From positions 62,453,184 through 62,517,183 of the forward strand of contig CM043942.1 of NCBI GenBank assembly GCA_014529385.2: 64,000 bases of DNA. Reading direction: 5' to 3'. The position numbers and the translations under genes are program-made. Positions within the stretch are counted from its first letter, which is position 1, and each line of letters opens with the position of its first letter. The DNA is from Adiantum capillus-veneris. Its lineage: Eukaryota > Streptophyta > Polypodiopsida > Polypodiales > Pteridaceae. The notes below the pieces were generated by a model. It saw only the letters and a program-made list of their open reading frames with translations, had not been told where the DNA came from and made no database searches. Positions 10,986-51,130 of the stretch are shown in pieces.

Positions 10986-11282
10986 TTATAACAATAGTGA
11001 GTTGTATTCTTGATCATTCACAATGACAGTGGCTATCTTTGCATCAAAGGTGTCCACCATTTGTTGTATGACATTCATATTGATGGGTATCTTAGCTATA
11101 TCCATCAACTTTGTGATACCCCATCTTGTCAATAGGTCTTTCTCTTCATCCTTTACATATTTGCCAATAGCTTGGTATGAGATGGAAACCTTTTCTTCTT
11201 CTAAAACCTGTTGCACAGCCTTGGAAGCTTTTGTCTTACCCATGGCAAGAGTGTGAGCTATACCTTGGTTTGAAAGGGACAA
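10986..11282 (-). pseudogene. Unrecognised helical protein fragment
   Basis: 98 codons, with KAVQQVLEEEKVSISYQAI and RWGITKLMDIAKIPINMN. Predominantly helical and charged, no motif I can name. Same strand as the neighbouring retroelement pieces, so element-derived is likelier than host. Confidence 0.3.
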
Positions 11283-11929
11283 CCTGCATGAACTGCTTGA
11301 AAAATGAAGTACGACAATGACAAACAGAATTTTTTATGCACTCCTTGTAGGTGGAAGCTCTTAGGAAGATAGCGTGGTGTGGAAGGACTGTGCAGGTACG
11401 ACTTAGGATCACCAATACATCTTACAATGGTTCTAATTAGAGCCATGAATGACCCACTACATTTGTGCCTTGGGGAAAGAACATTTGTTATTGATGTGGC
11501 GAACATGTATTGGTTGATTTTTTTATTGAGCATCATTCCAGTTCCCTAAGAGATTCAACATGGAATGCACTTCTAGGTATTGTTGCTTACTGTCTTAATA
11601 TCTAACCGAGTCTTTAAATTGTTTGGTTGTTGGAACATGTGTTTAATAAGCTCCAAACCATCTGAATTCAAACTTTGGTTGCCATGATTCCGATCAGATC
11701 TTCCTAAAAATAAGTTTAATGGTTGAATTTTAGAATTAGATGGATCAATGACTTGTGATAGAAGTTTCTTTGGGGCTGAATAATTTAGCTTGATCTTTCA
11801 CCCATTATTAAACACTAGGCAACATTAATCCAAATATCTCTTCCAATCTAAGTGTACCACTAGAAAATACCTAGTCAACCTCATAAGGTCAAGACCATGC
11901 AATCTTCAGATTGAGTTTCTTGGGCCCTA

Positions 11930-12642
11930 ACCCCACCCTAACTTAGACTGTTATAGTAGAACTAAATCCCCCTTCTAAAATTTATGTACTTTCACTTTGC
12001 TATTGTGCCGATGCTTCTTCCTTTACTATACCACCTCCTATTCTAGAATTACTTTTTGTCTAATCTCATCCAACTTCAATAAGTCCTTGAGTCTCTTTTT
12101 AAGGTTAGTGTTATTATCCATATTTTATTTTTATGTGACTTTGAGACTAGGAACTGCAAATTCCAATGGGACTGTAGCCTCTGTGCCACACACCATTTTG
12201 AATGGTGTCATTCCAATAGTAATCTTGTAGGCTAATCCTATAAACTATAGCGTAGCTTGAAGCTTTTCATCCTAGTTGTGAGGTTCTTTCTAGAAGATAC
12301 TAGTTAAAAATATCTTTATAGTTTTGTTACTGCTCTCAGACTGCCCATTGCATCTAGGATAGTAAAGTGTTTATTTACAATGCTTGATGTAGAATATCTT
12401 AGTGAGATCTCAATAGTTTCATTGATGAAATGAGTTCCTTGGTATGAGACTATTTCTAGAGGAGAGCCATACCAACATATTATATTTTCATATATAAACC
12501 AAGATGTGGACTTGGTTGTGTTTTTTGGAAGTACCTTGGATTCAACCCACTTACTTACATAGCATGTTGCCATGACTGTGTACTTCTTGGAGAGCATAAA
12601 CTTGATTATTGAATAGACAAATTCAGGTGAACTTGAGACCAA
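11930..12642 (-). pseudogene. Ty3/gypsy integrase core remnant (G2)
   Basis: Reads YTVMATCYVSKWVESKVLP, then WYGSPLEIVSYQGTHFINE (the usual SDQGTHF has become SYQGTHF, losing the catalytic Asp), with later pieces of the core (IGMTPFKMVCGTEATVPLEF) in shifted frames to about 12,130. These are diagnostic of gypsy integrase. Many stops; strongly decayed. No LTR could be assigned. Confidence 0.75.
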
Positions 12643-13100
12643 ATTTTAGACAAATGATTTAGACGAATGACTGGACCAATTTGAATAGACAAGTTCAGAT
12701 CATGGACACAATGAATAGGAGACAACACAACTAAGGATGTAGTTCAGATTAAAGCTGGATACATCTAATTCAGATTCAAATTTAGATACAAGGATTTGTG
12801 ATACAATGAAGACTTAGATTAATAATTAGAGAAGCAAGTTCTAGCTCCAAGTGATACAATGGCACAAATGATCAACTAAGCATCTAAGAGGTCTAAGAGC
12901 TTATAAGTGCTGAGGGTTGAGTCTAAAGTTCCCAAAATGGGATTAAAAGGCCCCATTTCATTCCTCTCTCTCTCTCTCTCTCTCTCTCGGGAATTGTGTA
13001 AGAGTTCTGATAAAATTTTTTGTCAAAAAACGTAACTATCTGACTTACTAGTTCAACTTTTTATTATGAGGTAAGACTGAAGAAAGATGAGCCTTTCAAG
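12643..13100. other. Spacer with (TC)n, no gene seen
   Basis: Contains (TC)13 at 12,964-12,990. No LINE is attached to this tract. It lies downstream of the kinase gene. Confidence 0.4.
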
Positions 13101-13491
13101 TTTAAATGTCATAGTTTCTCTGTTGGATGGACACAGATTGTAGCATCTTATAAACTTAGTTTTTGCTTCATACAAGAACTATTTTAAGAGAACAAATAAA
13201 TCTCTTTCTGGTCAGTAAGATAAGCAAATAGCTATATGCATACATATAATATACATGTGTGATTATATAGCCATGGCAATTTGGAGATGATGTCCAATCT
13301 CTCCAATTTGCGGGAAGCTTCCAGAAAGATGGGACTCGATCGACAAGCACCATTAAAACCAAACTGCTATCTGGTCGCATGTCCTTGGTTCTCAGGTGGC
13401 CAAGCTTATCAAGAGTAAGGTAATGGGGGATCTAGGCTTTTCTCACTTACATTCTAGCCAGAGTCTTTGAAGGTGAGCACTACTAGATACT

Positions 13492-39577
<26,086 letters not shown>

Positions 39578-39799
39578 CGTTTTTTGACCTAGTAGACAGC
39601 AGTTCACTCTTTTGACCATAACTTGCTCATCCGAACTCCGATTTAGGTGATCTATAGCCTCAATCGAAGAGCACGAAGCCCTCTACACATTGATGTAAAG
39701 ACAGAATTTTTCTGTGTAATGGAAGGCTTTGCTGTAACAGCATCTCAGAACTGAAAAAACTGTCAAAACTTTGCGTTTTTTGTTGCCGACTTGAAGGCA

Positions 39800-40732
39800 A
39801 TGTCAGACAAAACTCGCAAGGGTGGAAAAGCCACACTCGCCATGGAGAATGATGCAAAATCTCCAAGGAATTTGGATGCTAATCCAACCACATCATCTAC
39901 AACAACGGAAGCAATGATCATGGCTTACTTGATCTCGTTACAAGAAACCATCAACAAACAAGGTGAAAAGTTGCGCGCACTTGCAATGGAGAATGGTACT
40001 TTAAGAGTTCTCGTTGTGGAGAATGAGCACCTCAAGAAGGTTCTTGAAATGCAAACACCACGCTTGATGCATCTTGAGAATGAAGTTCAAGAATGTAAAC
40101 GCTCTCTTGTTGACATGAATGTATTGAAAGAGAGCTTGAGCAAAGTTGAGAGTGATCATGTATTGAAAGAGGAAACAATAGATACAATACGACATGATGT
40201 ATGTGAGATGAGAAATGCATCCAAATCATGGGCTGATATATGTAAGGATAATGTGGTTTCTACATCTCCTATCACGCAAGCCGTTGTCCAAGCAAAAAAT
40301 GTAGAGAATGTGGACACTCAAGAATTGCACGAACGACAAAAACGCTCAAAGAACATCGTCATTCGTGGAATCAAGGAGGAAAGCATGGAAACACCCCAAT
40401 CTCTTGCAGTTGCTATTGAAGAGTTTTTTGCTACACACTTTGGCATGTCATGAATCATGGCTTATGGTGCACATCGAGTTGGAAAACAAGGAGTCCCTCG
40501 TTCGGGAGAAAGACCTATTGTATGTACCATGGCTGATGAGGTAAAGAGAAAGATCATCCTTGACAATGGTTGGATCTACCTCAAAGGAACAGGTTGTAAT
40601 GTATATGAGGATCGCACTATTATGCAACAAAATATACGTCGCAAAGCATATGAGGAAAAAAGCAAGAAGGTTAAGGTATCACCTCAAGAAGAAAAGCCAC
40701 TTAAGGAGGATGCAAGTCCACCCAACAAATAG
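39800..40732 (+). pseudogene. LINE B ORF1
   Basis: ATG at 39,800 (MSDKTRKGGKATL). Residues about 40-150 form a coiled coil (EKLRALAMENGTLRVLVVEN, CKRSLVDMNVLKESLSK). An RRM-like half follows (RSKNIVIRGIKEESMETPQS, then YGAHRVGKQGVPRSGERPIV, ILDNGWIYLKGTG). An in-frame TGA at 40,451-40,453 interrupts the RRM; the same frame goes on to TAG-GGA at 40,730-40,732. RNA-binding protein of the element by analogy with other LINEs. The strand GERPIVCTM matches the position of RALILRFP in families A and C. Confidence 0.8.
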
Positions 40733-43700
40733 GGACACATGATCTATGAGACCAACTCACGCTTGCGAATAAGCTTTTGAAATTGTAACGGGTATCCATG
40801 GAATGCGGGAATTGGCATTGATGAGCTTACCAATGACTCCGCTGTGATACTTCTTGTCGAAACATGGGAGCATGATGCGCAACGAATTCTTGGATTTGAC
40901 AAATACGATGTGCATTCTTTGATGTGGGCCAAAAATGCAAAGCAACGAAGAGGCCAAGGAGGCGTAGCATGTATGACCAAAAAAGGTTTGAAAGATGTTT
41001 CCATTGTCAAAGAAGATAAGTATAAACGCTACTTATGGTTGAAAACCAGCCCACCAAATGGTCAAGTCATGTTTGTGGCCGGTTGCTACATTCTTCACTA
41101 TGACTCCAACTTTTATGCTTGCTTGAATATGGATAGAGATCAGCCCTTTGTTGAACTAGAGGAAGACATTGCTCATTACAAGGATCAAGGTGAAGTCATT
41201 GTTTTTGGAGACATGAATGCTCGCACAAATATGCTACAACACGACACACAACAAGTAGACATGCCGCATGTCTCAAGAAGAATGGATGACTCATACATGT
41301 ATAATCGAAGTTCTAATGATGCAAAAGAAGTGGATCACTATGGTAAGTCACTTCTACATATGTGCAATAGTACCGGAATGTTCATTGCAAATGGTGTATC
41401 TCTATGGCAAGGCACCAATGACTTTACATGTAGAAAGCACAACGGTGCTAGCGTGATTGACTATATGTTGTTCTCGGAAGCCAGTCTAGAATGCATACAA
41501 AGCTTTACACTTGGTGAATGGAATCCGGAATCGGATCATAAGATGTTATGTATTGACCTCAAGTGTGGTAAACGGCCCGAGCATGTAGCCTCCAATCATG
41601 ATATGGTGGACCAAATGTTAAGCATAATAGAGCATCAAGAGAGCCCAACATTAGAATGCAAGTGGAAAGTTTTCAAAGAAGTAATTTTCTCTTGTGCGAA
41701 GGAATGCTTTTCGGTGAAACACATGTCTTGCAAAAGGTCTAAGAAAGGTAGCACCAAGAAGAAATAGTTTGACATGGAATGTAGTCAAGCCCGAAAACAC
41801 TTGCTAAGATTGGATGCAATCAAAAACAAGGAAGTTTACTTGGAATGTTCACACACATACAAAGCACTTGTTCAAAAGAAGAGGAGCAGGTGGGAAGTCG
41901 AAAAACAACTTCTTTTAGCACAAGAGAAAGCACATGCATGTGGCAAGTTTTGGCAAAATCTAAAAGGCAAGCGCGTTGAGAGCTTTGGTGACTTGACTCT
42001 TGAGGATATGTATATGCATTGTGAGAATCTCTATGAGCAACCCAATGTTGATAAGATGGAGTGTTGTAGCTCCCTTCCGTTTATGTCTCCTTTCTTTACC
42101 ATTGAAGATGTATGCCGCGCGCTTGAGAAACTTGCTACTCGCAAGGCAGGTGACCTTCAAGGTGTCAAGGCTGAAATGATTAAATGGACAAGCAAGAAAA
42201 CACGATATTGGATATGCGATATGTTTAACCTTGCACTTCAGTATGGCATGCCTCATGATTGGAGTGCAAATTGGATCAAACCTTTGCACAAAGGAGGAGA
42301 TGTAAACAATGTGAACAACTATCGCACTATAATGGTTGGTTCTTTAATGGCAAAGTTATTTGGATGTATCATGGAGATGAAGATAAGTGAATGGGCTGAA
42401 AAGAATGGCAAACGTGCACTTGGCCAAGCAGGTTTTCGAAAGCATCATAGCACTATTAATCACCTTGTCACTCTTCGAGTTCTTATGGAAGCGTCTCGAT
42501 TGAAAGGAAAAAAGTTGTATTGTTGCTTTGTGGATTTCAAGAAAGCTTTTGACATAGTACCGCGAGGAAATCTTTGGAGACGTATGCAAAGCCTTCAAGT
42601 GCCGAGAGAATTTATGCATGCAGTCTTTCGCATCTACCAAAAAGTGATATGTCGATTACGTATGGGAGATGGAATTTCAGAATTTTTTGCAAGCACTATT
42701 GGTGTCAAACAAGGATGCCCACTTTCCCCAACCCTCTTTGGGCTACTCATTGATGAATTGGAATGCATGGTTCTTGACTTTATGCAGCAAGAAGGCATAG
42801 AAGAGGTTAAGATTGGAAATGCGGTGATCATGCTTTTGCTTTATGCCGATGATGTAGTGCTCTTGGCACATACCTTAGAAGATGCACAAAAGCTTATGAG
42901 TGTCTTGGAACGCTTTTGCCTACATAGCGGGCTGATCGTGAATGGATCCAAAACCAAGGTTATGCTTGTAAAGACCCTCAATGATGAAAATCCATGCATT
43001 GTATATAACAATGAGAAACTTGAAGTGGTAGATAACTTCAAGTACCGTGGCCTTGAGGTTCCATCCAATCATAAATGAAAGGATTGTGCAATGCGTCGCT
43101 TGGAAGCCGGAAAGAGGGCCTATTATGCATTTGAGAACATGTGCAATGCACGAGAGATCAAGTGTTGGGCTCTCAAAAAGTACCTCTTTGACACATTGGT
43201 GACACCGGTGCTTCTTTATGGAGTGGAGGTGTGGGGTGGAAGCATCGGGAAGTCTACTTGGAAAGAGTTTGAGAATGTCCAAAAGCGTTTTCTCACCAAC
43301 TTTCTCGAAGTCAAGACACAAACACCCTACATGCTCTTACTTCTTGAGTCCGGATTGCTTCCCATTGAGGTCTTGGGCATGCAAAGGGTTGTGGAGTACA
43401 TGCGTAAGACACAACGTAGCCCTTTGCACCGACTTCCTAGAATCGCATATGAAGCAAGTCAAATGGTTCAAAAGACATGCAAGAGCAAAATACTAAGTTC
43501 GGGGTGGATGCTTGATATCAAGAAATGGTTTGGAAGATGGGATGCATGTCACTTGGTCAAGGATGCGTCGATCGACTCCCAAGTTAATGAGGCCTTCTTA
43601 CAACGCCAATGTATCACGGCTTGGGAGAAATCCGGAGGTTCTCGCTTCAGCCATTACACCACACACGTTGCCCCAAACTACAAATCTCTCTTCTTCTCGG

Positions 43701-44065
43701 AACGAGGTAACCGAACCCATTCCTACATCCTTGAGCCCATCCCGTTGAGTGCGATCCGCACCATTGCCTCCATTCGTCTTAGCTCCCATTCTCTACGCTG
43801 CGAGACAGGACGTTGGGGCACTGGCGAGGAGTGTCATCGACTTTGCACCTTATGCCCTCGTCAAGTGCGAGAGAGTGAGTACCACACACTACTTGAGTGC
43901 TCAGCTTTTGACCACATTAGGTCCTCTTTTCCCCATATATTCAGCCATGATCTCTCCCTACATACCTTCCTCTCCCAACCACGATGTGGACTCTCTATTG
44001 CGACGCTCATTTCAGCCATTTTTGAGCATCGAGAGTCACTTATGAACTCCACTCACACCACGTGA
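40733..44065 (+). pseudogene. LINE B ORF2 (APE-RT-CCHC finger)
   Basis: Same frame as ORF1, about 1,110 codons. APE: NCNGYPWN (its Trp is TGA at 40,778-40,780), ETWE, GQGGVACMTKK, FGDMNART, SDHKMLCID. RT: NNYRTIMVGSLMAKLFGC, YCCFVDFKKAFDIVPRG, GVKQGCPLSPTLFGLLIDEL, LLLYADDVVLLAHT. Finger: HRLCTLCPRQVRESEYHTLL, with Cys after the second half (LLECSAFDHIR). Stops: TGA 40,778, TAG 41,765-41,767 and TGA 43,076-43,078, each a one-base change from TGG. Only these stops separate it from an open frame. The YADD box and APE residues look intact. Confidence 0.9.
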
Positions 44066-44117
44066 CATGTTCATTTGGTCCCATAGGTCATATTTGACCT
44101 CCCAGGACGATAATAGA

Positions 44118-44140
44118 ACTCTCTCTCTCTCTCTCTCTCT
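44118..44140 (+). repeat. (TC)n joining LINE B and LINE A copy vi
   Basis: About 11 units between the LINE B tail and a truncated LINE A beginning GCTTAATGGGGTCC. Confidence 0.95.
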
Positions 44141-45523
<1,383 letters not shown>

Positions 45524-46072
45524 GAGCTGCACACCCTACGCGCTGGTCTCCTACGTGAGCTGCACACCCTCTCCCTCCGCCTGCTGTGACAGCGCGCCCA
45601 GCCCCTGCGCATTCTCCTGCAGCTGCTGTCGCACTAAGAGAAGAAGCGAGGCCAGCAGAGGGGCAGAAATGGGTGGCCGGCTATTGTAATGGCACGCGCT
45701 AGAGCCGGGCAACTCAGACGCGACAAACAGCCGTTGGCGGTAGCAAGGGAGGACGTGGACGTGGGCGTACACTAGGGGACGAAGCAAAGGCAGCAGAGGG
45801 ATGCGAGCCTGTGTAGGCTAGGGTTGGTTGCAAGCTCCTCTACGCGTAGAAGGTCCTGTCATACGCGCCCCCCTGCATTTATCTACGCGTAGTACCTCCT
45901 ACGTTAAAGTTAAAGACTTTTTAGTTTTTTTTTTTTTCCAAGAATAAGATCCTTCTATTAGTTAATGAAAACTGCCCATAGGGCTACATCCACCTCTGCA
46001 AGAGAGGGCTACAACAAGCATGATGGGGAGACTCTCCCAATGAAAAAAAAGCATATATACAATGGGGCTAGA

Positions 46073-49000
46073 TCAAGAAATGGGAGGAGGGAAGAGCCAC
46101 ACAGGTGGACAGTAGTGCCATCTAAGCACCCCCTGGACCATGGTGTAGAAAGGCCCAGGGCGCCAGAGTCGAAGGAAAGCCTCGCGGCGCTCCCGCATGC
46201 GGTCGGAGCTGCCCTGTAGTCCCTCAAGCTGTCCTCTGAGAGTATGGATCAGCTCTAGCCAAAAGTCACGAACAGTCTCTGCTGGTGGCACAGGGCGAGC
46301 CTCAAAGATGCGGAAACAACGGGCCCGCCAGATGAACCAAAGAGCTAGGCCGCTGATGAGCTCCCAGCACTCCTCTCTCTCACTGCACCACTCCTGTGGA
46401 GTAAGGTCTGTAGCAAGCTGGAGTGCAGGTCGCCCCCCCTATATCACTATCATCCTGTTGGTGGAAGATAGCTCAAACTGTAGTGCCGGGCCCGTGAGGG
46501 TGGACCAAGCCGCTGCCCCCCAAGTGTACTGTCGAGCCGCGGAGAGGGCAGGCATCAGCCGAAGAACTCGTAGCCACACCTGCTGGGCCGAAGGACAGTC
46601 CCAAAGACAGTGTCGCTGACTCTCCACCAACTGGTCACAGGCTGTGGCTCTGTGTGCAACCAACCACTGGAACAAAGTGACGCGCCTCGGCTGTCTGGAG
46701 TCCCACAGCCCCTACTGTTGTGGCTCTGTGTGCAACCAACCACTGGAACAAAGTGACGCGCCTCGGCTGTCTGGAGTCCCACAGCCTCTGCCAAAAAGCT
46801 GCCAAGAACTCAACTGTGAGACCCTCCTCCTGCCAATGACGTGCTGCAACGGGGCGGGCCTCTCTCTGCGCTGCAAGTATATAACGTCCAAGCCGAACAG
46901 TGTACTGAAACAAAGGGACTCCTCGGCGGTCTGCAGAAGAGAAGGGGTCCCTCCATAGCCACTCACCAGGGTCCCACTGTACTCGTGCCAGTGGACAACA
47001 CTCCCAAGCCCATAACCTCCAGTGTCCTGTCTCGAGAGCTGCTGGGTCAGGGTCTATGACGCAAGTCCTCCCACAGATGCCCACAACTCGGATCCTCTGG
47101 AAACAACACTCTGCTACCTACGGGGCCTCTACTGTAACTCGCTGTAATCGTCCCCCACCCTGAAGCTCAAAGAACAGGGCTGGGACAGTCTCTGAACAAG
47201 CCCTGACTGAGATGAGAACCTCCAGTCGTGTGAAGGCTCCCATCCATCGGGGTGCTACTGGCTCGAGAGGCGTGAGCCACTCAGCTGGAACTCACTCTGA
47301 GATGTCTTGATACATGCTCTGAACCCCTCTCATGCCCTGTAGCTGGACACCCTGCACCTCCTCTGACAAACCTGTGAACTCTAGCCAGTCACCTAGAGAG
47401 CGCGCTAGACCTGCTGCCATGGGACCCCATGACACATGAGGCCTACTCCCAACCAGGTGGCCTCTCTGAGTGCTAACCATGGGGTTCCATACGAGGGGCT
47501 GTCGTAGGCGCTCCTCCGTGCATGTCGGTTGTCTCTGCTCTAGGCCACGCCGTAAGAGCTCCCAAGAGCGAAGCAAACTCACAGCGAATCGGTCCTCCAG
47601 TCTCCTGCTCAAACCAACTCGGCGCAACTCTGTAAAGATCCATCTGGTCGAAGGTTGCCAAGGGCCTCCTGACTGAGGCACCCTGGCACGAAGCCTCTGC
47701 AGCAAGAACTCTTTCCAGGACTCCTCGCCTGGAAGAAGTCCTCTGACGACGAACTTCCCAAGAAGGGCTCTGCTCTGCTGTGCTGGATCAATGATCCCAA
47801 GCCCTCCCTGAGAACAAGGAAGTGTGATGACCGACCAAGCCACCTTGGCTCGGGCAACCTGAGTGTCGCGACCTGACTAAAGGAAGTTCCTGATCAGCCT
47901 CTCTACCTGGCTGATACAAGAACTCGAGAAGATCCAGCAAGAAGTGATGTACCACATAGTTGCCAACAACACCTGGTTGGCAACTACTACTCTACCAGCC
48001 AGCGAAAGTCGTGCTGAGCTCCAGTAGAACAGCTTTCTCCTGATGGATAGGAGAAGAGGAGCAATCTGTTGCTCGGGGGACAAATCCAAACCAACCTGAC
48101 AACCCAAGTATCGAACTGCAGTCCCTTGGGGAATCCACCTGAAACCCTCTCCTGGCATCCACTCTTGCACAGGAGCACTGCCAACCGAGAAAGCCACTGT
48201 CTTTCTCCAGTTGATCAATGCGCCCGATGCACAGCAGAAGGTCTCAAGAGCCTGCCCACACCTGTGTAAATTGGCCTCCTGGCCCTCTAAGTACAAGGCT
48301 GAGTCGTCGGCAAACTCAGCGTCCAGAAGCTCATCTCCCCGTATCGGGAGTGCTAAGCCCCTCAAACCAACCTGCTGTGACACCAAAATGCTGTGACACC
48401 AAAAATCTGCTCATCGCCTCCGCATAGAACAGAAAGAGAAAGGGGGCAAGAGGACAACCCTGTCTGACCGATCGTGTGAGCATGAAGCGCTCTCCTCTAC
48501 CTCCTACCAAAAGCACCTAACTGTGAGCCTGTCTGTACAAAGCCGACACCCCTCTCATCCAAGCATCTGAAAAGCCCATCCTGCGAAGCGTGCCCTCTAG
48601 AAAGTCCCAGTCAACTCTGTCGTATGCCTTCTCAAAATCGAGAAGAAGAATCACAAGGTCCTCCCCACAGAGACGTGCCAGGGCAGAAGCCTCCCAGAAA
48701 GTGAAGATGTTGTCAAGGATACTACGTTCCTTCACAAAACCTGTCTGAGTCCCATGTATAAGGCTCTCCAAAAGTGGCTGAATCCTCAAACTCAGAGCCT
48801 TGGCAAGAATTTTGTAGGTTGAGTTGAGGATGGTGATGGGGCGCCACTGTCGAATCTCATCCAAGGAGCCACCCTCCTTTGGAATGAGGTAAATCAGGCC
48901 CTCACTCATGCTATCCGGCATCACTCCTGTGTGGAGAATGTACTGAAAGGCACTACAAAGATCTGGGCCAAGCAAGTCCCAGTACTCCAAGAAGAAACTG

Positions 49001-50468
49001 GGAGTCAGCCCATCCTCACCTGGACAACTACCACGAGGAAGGGCCCTAAGAGCCGTGTGCAGCTCCTCAAGCTGAAGAGGTATCTCCAGCCTCTGGCGCA
49101 TCTCCTCAGTCACAAGACAAGGCATCTGCGCCCAAACCTGCTCCCTGCATACATCCTGTCTCTCTGACTGGGGCTCAGCCGTCAGTAGCTCACGGTAAAA
49201 GTCAGTAGCAACTGCACGCATATCCTCAGGCTCACAAGCAACTGACCCATCGGGTCTCCTCAACTGAGTGACCTTGGCATGCGAGTGTCGAGGTCCTACT
49301 GTCTCAAAAAAGGCACCTGTCACTCTATCACCTACCTGAGTCCACTAAGATGCCTGTCGGTTAAAGGCAAACTCATGGCGCCTCTCCTCTGTGCAAACAA
49401 GCTCCTGTCGAGCCTGTTGTAACTGCTCCTCCAACCATGGACTGTCTAGATGCTGCTCCTGCATCCTCTGTAGTGAAGCAATGCCTCGTTTGAGACGCTG
49501 CTCCTCCTCTCTCGCTGCGGCCCGTCGAGCCAAAGACTCCTGGAGAAAAAAGTGGCTAAGCTGAGCTAGGCCTAAGGCCACTCTGTCTGCCGGTAGAGCC
49601 TGGCTGTCCATGCCCTCTATCCAAAGAGCCTCTACCCTCTCTCTGAGTGCTGTGTCCAACAAGACCCGCTCTGGGATGCAAAGCATCGTGCTCCCACTCC
49701 TCTGCCTGTCTGCCACTGTGAGGATCACTGGTGCATGGTCCGAGAAGGATGTCCCTGCCAGGATGCCCACTGATCCCCTGAAGTCACTGAAGTGGTCACT
49801 AGTGTAGAAGCGATCTATCCGCAATAGATTCACTCCTCCCACTCTGCGGTCTGATCTAGAGAAGGCAAGACTCTCTGGAGGCCTCACAAAGCCAGAATGC
49901 TGCCATGTATCCGAGACCCTCAAGGTCATACACAACCTCTCCCAAGCTGCTAACTCGACTCCATGCACAGTAGCATGGCTGCCTCCGATCCTGTCAGAAG
50001 GGTCCTCCAACATGTTGAAGTCCCCTCCTACACACCAATGGTCAACCTGTGGCAAAGACTCAACAATCTGTGACCAAAACTCTGCACGAGCACTCACCAC
50101 ATTGGGCGCATAGATGTTCAGGAAGCCCACAAGGCCACCCTGAACCTGCAAAGTAATCCACTGAGCCCTGCCTGGCACAATAATCCCTCTGCCCACATTG
50201 GCCTGCTGCAATGAGTCCGCAATAGTCATACATACCCCACCCTGGATGCCTCCAGGTCCAAAAGCAGCTGACCAAAAGGAATCATAACGTCCACGCAAAA
50301 TCTAACCACAGCGCCGGATGCGGCTCTCAGACAAATGGTGCTCCTGGAGCATAAGGAGATCAATCTCTCCTCCCACAAGGCAACGCTGAAGCTCCTGCCG
50401 CAATCGGCCCTGTGTCGCTGAAACTGGGGCCCACCTAATCCATGCACGTTCCATGAGACGATCCTCAT
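46073..50468 (-). pseudogene. L1-type ORF2 (APE-RT)
   Basis: Starts at ATG 50,468 (MRIVSWNVHGLG), frameshifted soon after. APE: LQEHHLSESRIR, GGIQGGVCMTIAD, VGGDFNMLEDPSDR, FSDHAPVILTV. RT: RPITILNSTYKILAKAL, LLLDFEKAYDRVDWDFLEGT, RQGCPLAPFLFLFYAEAMS, FADDSALYLEGQE, YLGCQVGL. C-terminal part with FQWLVAHRAT and CLWDCPSAQQVW, ending near 46,073. Stops include TAG near 49,347, TAG near 48,514, TAG at 47,877-47,879 (Trp expected) and TGA near 47,290. Two small tandem duplications (46,645-46,785 and about 48,370-48,405) also break the frame. Confidence 0.9.
46645..46785 (-). repeat. 66-bp direct duplication in L1-type ORF2
   Basis: TGGCTCTGTGTGCAACCAAC...GGAGTCCCACAGCC occurs twice, separated by CCTACTGTTG. 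Confidence 0.95.
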
Positions 50469-51130
50469 GGAGAGCGAGAGAGAATAGATGCTGCAGCAGC
50501 AGCAAGACGGGCTATCTTCGAGGCAGGCTTGGATGGGGAGTAATCCGCATCCGAGCGTCCTCTAGATAGGCGAGCCTGTAGTGAGTGCCTGGCCCAAGCC
50601 CAAGCAGAGCGAGCCGAGCGTAAAGCAACCTCCTCTGTCCAGGAGTCCTCATGTATGTATACATAGCAAGGCAAACACTGTGTATCAGCAAAAAAGTACA
50701 CCACAATGTGCCTACATCCTGCTGAGTCTGGGGGTGTCACCGCAAACTTGGCCAGTGGCCACAAAGTCTGCAGCAAATCTGTAACTCCAAGTTCTCCCAT
50801 GTGGTGAGAGAACTCGAGAACCTGTGTATGCAACCATCCCACCACTGAGTCGAGGGACCACTCTGTCTCGGTCCTACCGCAGAGAGGAAAGGAGAAACCA
50901 ACTGCTGAGTCCAAGGCCTCTGTCCCCCTAGCGGCGAGGAACAGAGCGTGGACCCTGAAGCAGGCTGCCTCGTGGTCTGCTGCGGAATCGCCGAGAAAGC
51001 GAGTGAATCCGTAATCGAAGAAGTCCCAGCGGCGTCGGAGGTCAATGCTCGTCAGACCACGAGAGATAGCTGCAAGGGAAGATGACTGAATCTGCAAAGG
51101 GGGCCGCAAGAAGGGCTGACCCTCTCTCAC
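50465..51130 (-). pseudogene. L1-type ORF1 C-terminal region, unrecognised domain
   Basis: 221 codons directly before ORF2, whose ATG overlaps its last codons. Contains DFFDYGFTRFLGDSAADHEA, GWLHTQVLEFSHHMGELGV, RHIVVYFFADTQCLPCYVYI and a basic tail ending AAAASILSRSP. I recognise no family. It follows the Pro-rich linker of ORF1, separated by a frame change near the G-runs at 51,240, so it is probably part of ORF1. Confidence 0.55.

Larger units (their letters stand above)
39575..44117 (+). mobile_element. LINE B, full length, flanked by (TC)n on both sides
   Basis: 4.5 kb: 5' region of about 225 bases, ORF1, APE-RT-finger ORF2 and a 3' tail GGTCCCATAGGTCATATTTGACCTCCCAGGACGATAAT, then (TC)n. 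All frames line up in one register from 39,800 to 44,065, with only a few point nonsense codons. The best-preserved LINE in the window. Confidence 0.95.

Noticed and set aside
39800-44065. Possible use of TGA/TAG as sense codons (Trp) in LINE B
   Set aside because: The stops at Trp positions suggested recoding, but the host CDPK uses TGG for Trp and ends in TGA, and other stops replace Gln or Arg codons. Deamination explains all of these.
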